Position numbers and translations under genes: made by a program
Assembly: GCF_016107395.1 (NCBI RefSeq)
Contig: NZ_JAAIKO010000040.1
Location: forward strand, 1-64,000
Length of the DNA: 64,000 bases
From: Streptomyces fildesensis
GTDB taxonomy: Bacteria; Actinomycetota; Actinomycetes; Streptomycetales; Streptomycetaceae
Direction of reading: 5' to 3'
The notes under the pieces: generated by a model
The model's database searches: none
Told to the model about the DNA's origin: nothing
The model's input: the letters and a program-made list of their open reading frames with translations, nothing else
Shown: positions 59,544 to 64,000 of the stretch, piece after piece
Numbering within the stretch: the stretch's first letter is position 1
How the letters are laid out: every line of letters starts with the position of its first letter

Positions 59544-60746
59544 TCACAGGAACGTCTTGCCCTCGCCCCGGTAGGTCGGCACCGTCGCGGTGACCCGGTC
59601 GCCCTCCACGAGCTGCAGCTCGGCGAAACGCTCGCACAGCTCCCCGGCCTTGGCATGCCGGAACCACACCTTGTCGCCGATCAGCAGATCGTCCGCGGGG
59701 GATCCGAGCAGCGGCGTCTGCACCTCGCCGGGACCCTCCTGCGGGTCGTAGCGCAGCCCCTGCGGAAGGTACGGCACGGGCAGCCGGTCGGCGCCCGCGG
59801 CGCCCGACGCCGGATAGCCGCCGCCCAGCACGGTCACGATGCCCACCCCGGGACGGCGCACCACCGGCTGTGCGAACAGCGCCGCCGGACGCCCCCGGAA
59901 CGACGTGTAGTTGTCGAAGAGCCGCGGCACGAACAGCCCGGAGCCGGCCGCGATCTCGGTGACCGCGTCCTCCGCCGCCGTGTGCTGCACACTGCCGGTC
60001 CCGCCACCGTTGACGAACTCCAGCTCGGGAGCGACGGCGCGCACCGCCCGCACCACCTCGGCCCGCCGGACCGCCAGTTCCTTGCGCGCGGCGGCCTGCA
60101 TCAGCCGGATCGCGCGCGAGCGCAGCGGCCGGCCCGCCACCGCGTCGCCGACCCCGGCCACATGGCCCTCGTACGCCATGATCCCGGCGAGCCGGAAGCC
60201 GGGCCGGCGGGCGATCGCCCGTGCCAGCTCGGCCAGTTGCTCGGGCTCCCGCAGCGGGGAGCGCAGCGCGCCGATCCGTACCCGGCCGCCCAGCATCCGC
60301 AGGGACGTGTCGAGTTCCAGACAGACCCTGATCCGCTCCGAGCCGCCGTGGCGGGCCGCGTCGATCAGGTCCAGCTGGGAGATGTCGTCGACCATCACCG
60401 TCACGGCGGCGGCCAGTTTCGGATCCCCGGCCAGCTCCGCGAAGCCGTCGCGGTCGGCGGACGGGTACGCCAGCAGCACGTCCTCGAAGCCGGCCCGCGC
60501 CAGCCACAGCGACTCGTCCAGGGTGAACGACATGATGCCCGCGAACCCGTCACGGGCCAGCACCCGTTCCAGCAGCGCCCGGCACCGCACCGACTTGGAC
60601 GCCACCCGGATCGGCTTCCCGCCGGCCCGGCGGGTCAGATCGGCGGCGTTGGCGTCGAACGCCTCCAGGTCGACGATGGCGACCGGGGCATCGAGATGGG
60701 CGGTGGCCCGGTCGTACCGGACGCGGTCGGCTGCGGGATCAGACAT
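59544..60746 (-). CDS. PLP-dependent amino acid deaminase/aldolase (alanine-racemase fold)
   Basis: A 400-residue enzyme related to D-threonine aldolase/DSD1-type proteins. The N-terminal barrel holds the PLP Lys in KPIRVASKSVRCRALLERVL; further IMSFTLDESLWLARAGFEDVL, VCLELDTSLRMLGGRVRIG and LEFVNGGGTGSVQHT (phosphate-binding Gly/Thr). C-terminal beta domain with FDNYTSFRGRPAALF. ATG at 60746; a longer open frame upstream has no family match and no ribosome-binding site. Substrate uncertain. Confidence 0.87.
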   Translation of the reverse strand: MSDPAADRVRYDRATAHLDAPVAIVDLEAFDANAADLTRRAGGKPIRVASKSVRCRALLERVLARDGFAGIMSFTLDESLWLARAGFEDVLLAYPSADRDGFAELAGDPKLAAAVTVMVDDISQLDLIDAARHGGSERIRVCLELDTSLRMLGGRVRIGALRSPLREPEQLAELARAIARRPGFRLAGIMAYEGHVAGVGDAVAGRPLRSRAIRLMQAAARKELAVRRAEVVRAVRAVAPELEFVNGGGTGSVQHTAAEDAVTEIAAGSGLFVPRLFDNYTSFRGRPAALFAQPVVRRPGVGIVTVLGGGYPASGAAGADRLPVPYLPQGLRYDPQEGPGEVQTPLLGSPADDLLIGDKVWFRHAKAGELCERFAELQLVEGDRVTATVPTYRGEGKTFL

Positions 60747-61159
60747 GCGCGCAGCTTGCCAGACGGTGACTACCGAACGGTAGGGGTCGCGGGTCACGGG
60801 CAGGTCCCGGGCTGCGCACGGCCGGGCGGGAGGCACTTCCACGGCACTTCCGGGGCGGATCATCCCGGTACCGCCGGGTCTGGCGGTACCCGCCGCGGCA
60901 CCCGTCCCGCAGTACCCCCCGCGACCTGCGCCGCTCCCGATCCACGGCATCGCCGGAGCCCGTAGAGTGGCGCCAGACCGTTTCTGACGAATAGCGGCGT
61001 CCGCCCGGAGGGCAGGACCTGCCCCGGGCTGGGGCACCTCCCAGCGGCAGCCGTTGGGGCACCTCCCAGCGGTAGTTGTGGGGGCACCTCCCAGCGGTAG
61101 CTGGGGGAGATTCGGCAGACACGGTCCGGACCACGTAGGCACATTGCGAGGGGGCACGG
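60747..61159. other. 413-base divergent intergenic region
   Basis: No credible gene. It contains an inverted repeat GGTACCGCC (60867-60875)/GGCGGTACC (60882-60890), a TAGAGT -10 candidate near 60964 facing the secreted/T7-type gene, and three tandem 25-base repeats (61032-61106). It lies between the minus-strand aldolase gene and the plus-strand membrane protein. Confidence 0.5.
61032..61106 (+). repeat. Three tandem 25-base repeats
   Basis: Units start at 61032, 61057 and 61082, each GGGGCACCTCCCAGCGG followed by CAGCCGTT, TAGTTGTG or TAGCTGGG. The last unit can form CTCCCAGC-GGTA-GCTGGGGGAG. The motif is of the CTCCCAGCGGTAGCTGGG type that recurs in Streptomyces intergenic DNA (from memory). 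Confidence 0.85.
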
Positions 61160-62287
61160 GTGAGCACCGGGGTCGAGAACGGAGCGGGGCAGCCGTCCCC
61201 TCCGCAGCCGCCCGCCTTCCCCGCGCTCTACCCGACAACCCCGCCGCGGCCCGTGCACCGCCCGGCGGCCCGTGAGCCGATCGCCGCGCGCAGCCCCCAG
61301 GAGCGGCCGGCGGAGTGGACGCCCGCACCGCCGACCGTGCCGCGGCCGCCCGCCGCACCACCGGCCGCCGCGTCACCGTTCCTGGCGCGGCACCCGGAAC
61401 CACCGCGCCCCGGCACTCCGCCGCAGCAGGCACCGCAGCAACAGGCATGGACGCGCTCGGAACCCGAACCACCCGCCGTACCCGAGCCGTTCGCGGTGCC
61501 CGCGCCGCCCGCCCGCCGTCCCCGTACGGCCGCCGGCCGGACCGCGTCGGCGCTCTGCCTCGTCCTGGGCCTCGGCCTGTTCACGGGCGCCGCCACCGGC
61601 GCCCTGATCAACCACGACCCGGCGGCGGTCGGGACCACCCAAGGCGCCTACGCCCGCGCCGGCGACCTGTGGCACAGCGTGCCGGTCGACACGCTCCTGC
61701 CGCCCGTCGTCAGCCGGCCGGGCGCGGGACCCGGTGGCGCCGACCGCACCTACACGCGGATCGGGGTCGCCCCGGCCGCCGGCTGCGCGGGCGCCTTCGA
61801 CCCGCTGCTGGCGAAGGTGCTGGCCCCGGTGGGCTGCGTGCAGGTGCTGCGCGCCACCTACGTCGACGCCACGTCCAGCCGCGTCACCACCGTGGGCCTG
61901 CTCGTCACCGGCGGCGACGCTGCCGGCATGAGCGCGCTGAACCACCGCTGGAACAGCGAACACCTCGGCTCCCGGCTGGATCTGATGCCTCATCCGGTCG
62001 CGTTCCCCGGCACCGCGGCGGCCTCCTTCAGCGACGCGCAGCGGGCCAGCTGGACGGTGAGCGTCTCCGCCACCCTCCCCGTCGTGGTCTACGCGGTGAG
62101 CGGCTTCGCGGACGGCCGTCCGGTGCCCGAACCACAACCGGCCGCCGCGGCCACCGCGCCGGGCGCCACCTCCGCCCCGGCGCAGGCCGGCCTCGGCACC
62201 GACGTCCTCGTCCTCGCCGCCGACCTCGACGCCCGGCTGCGCAAGGCCGTCACGACCGACCCCGCGTCCTCCCAGGGAGCATCGTGA
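61160..62287 (+). CDS. Pro-rich membrane protein, probable partner of mycosin-like protease
   Basis: A 375-residue protein. The first 120 residues are Pro/Ala/Gln-rich and disordered, followed by one membrane helix (TASALCLVLGLGLFTGAATGAL). An external domain of about 220 residues follows (TYTRIGVAPAAGCAGAFDPLLAKV, VGCVQVLRATYVDATSSRVTTVGLLVTGG), with Cys pair for a disulfide. It resembles the membrane partners of type VII secretion-linked proteases but no specific domain is recognised. GTG at 61160, with GAGGGGG upstream. Stop overlaps the protease start (GTGA). Confidence 0.65.
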   Translation: MSTGVENGAGQPSPPQPPAFPALYPTTPPRPVHRPAAREPIAARSPQERPAEWTPAPPTVPRPPAAPPAAASPFLARHPEPPRPGTPPQQAPQQQAWTRSEPEPPAVPEPFAVPAPPARRPRTAAGRTASALCLVLGLGLFTGAATGALINHDPAAVGTTQGAYARAGDLWHSVPVDTLLPPVVSRPGAGPGGADRTYTRIGVAPAAGCAGAFDPLLAKVLAPVGCVQVLRATYVDATSSRVTTVGLLVTGGDAAGMSALNHRWNSEHLGSRLDLMPHPVAFPGTAAASFSDAQRASWTVSVSATLPVVVYAVSGFADGRPVPEPQPAAAATAPGATSAPAQAGLGTDVLVLAADLDARLRKAVTTDPASSQGAS

Positions 62288-63501
62288 GAAGATCAGCCGC
62301 CCTCGGGCGTACCGCCGCCGCTCTGCTGGGAGCCCTGCTCGCCGTGCTGCCGGCCGCGTCCGCCCGCGCCGACTCGGTCCGCGACGCAGAATGGACGCTG
62401 GACGCCCTGCACGCGCACGACGCCTGGCGCACGACCCAGGGCGCCGGCGTCACCGTCGCCGTACTGGACACCGGTGTCGACGGCACCCACCCCGACCTGG
62501 CGGGACAGGTACTGCCCGGCAACGACCTCATCGGCTTCGGATCCGGTCCGGGCGACAGCACGTGGGCCAAGCACGGCACCGGCATGGCCGCCATCATCGC
62601 CGGCCACGGCCACGGCCCGGGGTACTCGCAGGGCGTCCTCGGCATCGCGCCACGGGCCAAGATCCTGCCGGTCCGGGTGATCCTGGAGGAGAAGGACCCC
62701 CGGCGCGACGAAGCCCGCGCGAGCAGGGGAAAGGCCGTTCCGGACGGGATCCGCTGGGCCACCGACCACGGAGCCGGCGTCATCAACCTGTCGCTCGGCG
62801 ACGACAGCGCGACCGCCGCGCCCACCGCGGACTACGACAACGCGATCCAGTACGCCCTCGGCAAGGGCGTGGTCGTCGTCGCGTCGGCGGGCAACGGCGG
62901 TGAGCAGGCGGACCGCGCCTCGTACCCGGCCGCCTACCCGGGGGTGATCGCGGTCGCGGCCGTGGACCGGGTCGGCGCGCACGCCTCGTTCTCCACCCGG
63001 CGCTGGTACGCCTCCGTCTCGGCGCCCGGTGTCGACGTCATCCTGGCCGACCCCAACCGCAAGTACTACGAGGGGTGGGGGACCAGCCCCGCCTCGGCGT
63101 ACGTCTCCGGCGCGGTGGCCCTGATCCGCTCCGCCTACCCGAAGCTGGGCCCCGCGCAGATCAAGCAGCTCCTGGAGAGCACCACCCGTGAGCGGCCGGC
63201 CGGCGGCCGCAGCGACGCGGTCGGCACCGGTCTGATGGACCCGGCCGCGGCGCTCAAGGCGGCGGCGAAGCTCGAACCCCCGGGCGAGGCGCCGACCCCG
63301 GCACCCTCGGCGCGGCGGTACTTCGGCGCCGGCCCGACGATCACGCTCTCGCCGGCCGCGGACGGCGGCGGACTCGGCGACGGGGTGGCGGTCGCCTGCG
63401 CACTGCTGGGCGGGGTCCTGGTCGGCGCGGCGGCGCTGCTCTGGTTCCGCCCCCGCCTCGGCCGGTCACGACGCCGGGCGACGCACGGAATCCCTACCTG
63501 A
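62284..63501 (+). CDS. Mycosin-like subtilisin serine protease (S8), membrane-anchored
   Basis: A 405-residue S8 protease with an N-terminal signal (ending ASARAD) and C-terminal membrane helix (VAVACALLGGVLVGAAALLW) followed by Arg residues, the layout of type VII secretion mycosins. Catalytic Asp62 in VAVLDTGVDGTHP, His97 in KHGTGMAAIIAG, Ser in WGTSPASAYVSG. Oxyanion Asn in VASAGNGG. A proline-linker (EAPTPAPSARR) separates the two. GTG start overlaps the previous stop. No other type VII genes are in the window, so the target is unknown. Confidence 0.87.
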   Translation: MRRSAALGRTAAALLGALLAVLPAASARADSVRDAEWTLDALHAHDAWRTTQGAGVTVAVLDTGVDGTHPDLAGQVLPGNDLIGFGSGPGDSTWAKHGTGMAAIIAGHGHGPGYSQGVLGIAPRAKILPVRVILEEKDPRRDEARASRGKAVPDGIRWATDHGAGVINLSLGDDSATAAPTADYDNAIQYALGKGVVVVASAGNGGEQADRASYPAAYPGVIAVAAVDRVGAHASFSTRRWYASVSAPGVDVILADPNRKYYEGWGTSPASAYVSGAVALIRSAYPKLGPAQIKQLLESTTRERPAGGRSDAVGTGLMDPAAALKAAAKLEPPGEAPTPAPSARRYFGAGPTITLSPAADGGGLGDGVAVACALLGGVLVGAAALLWFRPRLGRSRRRATHGIPT

Positions 63502-63515
63502 ACACCTGACGATCC

Positions 63516-64000
63516 CTACTCGAACGCCCCGACCGCCGCCTGCGCGACGTCCTCGGCCAGCGCGATCCCCGCGGCCTGAGTGGTGTTCCCACTGCTCAGG
63601 ACCGCGACGAGATAGGTGCTCCGGTCCGTGGCGACCTGGCCGATGCTGTTGATGTCCCACAGCCCGGTCGTGCTGCGCTGCAGCCAGCCGTTCTTGAGCG
63701 CGGTGTCGGAGGCCGGCACCGCCGCGGCCGTGACGCCCCAGTCCTGGCCGTCGGATATCCGCCCCATCAGCTCCTGCAGATACGTTCGCGAGGCGGCCTC
63801 CAGCGGTGAGTCGTCACCGAACACGGCCTGCAGCAGCCGCAGTTGGTCGGCGGCCGTGGTCCTGGTGAGCCCCCACAGGTCGCCGTCGCCGCCCTCGGTC
63901 CCGGTCAGCCCGAGGCGTTCGTTGGCCTCGGCGAGACCGTCCGCGCGGCCGACGGAGTGCCAGAGCGCGGTCGCCGCGTCGTTGTCGCTCTGCTCGATCA
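63516..64000 (-). CDS. Serine hydrolase, class A beta-lactamase-like, C-terminal part (5' end outside window)
   Basis: Partial gene; about 160 residues are visible. EQSDNDAAT at the visible start holds the SDN motif; the later ALKNGWLQ is in the KTG position (Lys-x-Gly), and LWDINSIGQVATDRSTYLVAVLSSG is the penicillin-binding-fold strand that follows. The nucleophile SxxK motif would lie outside the window. It might be an exported penicillin-binding-type hydrolase rather than a resistance enzyme; I cannot tell. Reading frame continues past the right edge. Confidence 0.75.
   Translation of the reverse strand, partial: IEQSDNDAATALWHSVGRADGLAEANERLGLTGTEGGDGDLWGLTRTTAADQLRLLQAVFGDDSPLEAASRTYLQELMGRISDGQDWGVTAAAVPASDTALKNGWLQRSTTGLWDINSIGQVATDRSTYLVAVLSSGNTTQAAGIALAEDVAQAAVGAFE

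Noticed and set aside
61160..63501. A complete type VII secretion locus
   Set aside because: Only a mycosin-like protease and one membrane partner are present; no EccC ATPase, EccD or WXG100 genes were found.

Overview
The window is a piece of the chromosome of a Streptomyces or a very close relative. The DNA is strongly GC-rich with G/C at nearly every third codon position. GTG and TTG starts are frequent. It carries an actinobacterial 20S proteasome/Pup locus, a 'conservon' operon (sensor kinase-like, roadblock, DUF742 and GTPase genes plus P450s), an IdeR/DmdR-type iron box and many -10 elements of the TAGGGT/TACGCT type. From memory, the gene order from methionine synthase to the glycine-betaine transporter resembles one region of the Streptomyces coelicolor core chromosome; I could not check this by alignment.

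Layout. 1-1.8 kb: 3' end of metH and a HAD phosphatase. 2.1-11.7 kb: a complete peptide-type ABC importer with three substrate-binding lipoproteins, two permeases and two ATPases, with strong hairpins after the first and third binding-protein genes. 11.8-16.6 kb: a MerR-PP2C fusion, a STAS protein that collides with an ECF sigma factor gene, a GNAT acetyltransferase, an orphan NarL-type response regulator and a RecB-type nuclease. 16.7-20.2 kb: site-2 protease, TrmI methyltransferase, a secreted protein and a ferredoxin.

20.4-34.1 kb is the proteasome/pupylation region: arc (ATPase ring), dop, pup, an endonuclease VII-like gene, prcB and prcA. A LacI/MFS divergent pair sits next to them, then pafA, two FKBP isomerases, and pafB and pafC. 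Pup is made ligation-competent by Dop, attached to targets by PafA, and tagged proteins are unfolded by Arc into the PrcAB chamber; PafBC are WYL regulators known from mycobacteria to control DNA-damage genes.

34.0-40.1 kb: two small proteins, tatA, tatC, a lipid/diacylglycerol kinase-like gene and the Ski2-like helicase helY. 40.2-46 kb: a PadR regulator with an ABC-2 exporter, an iron-regulated siderophore reductase, a YfiH/laccase-domain enzyme and a membrane-anchored alpha/beta hydrolase. 46.1-51.4 kb: a six-gene, fully overlapping conservon on the minus strand with two P450s. 51.6-64 kb: a 5'-3' exonuclease, a betaine/choline-type importer with a fused permease-binding protein, a metal-chelate receptor-like protein, a TDT-family carrier with a divergent LysR, a DUF2510 protein, a PLP aldolase/racemase-fold enzyme, a mycosin-like subtilase with its partner, and the 3' end of a beta-lactamase-fold protein.

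No tRNA, rRNA, CRISPR array, insertion sequence or prophage was seen. The most unusual signals are a 20-bp hairpin enclosing a start codon (55513-55567), a 110-nt foldback downstream of prcA (26566-26675), twin palindromes before the PadR gene, the HNH gene inside the proteasome operon, the MerR-PP2C fusion and the atypical conservon P450.
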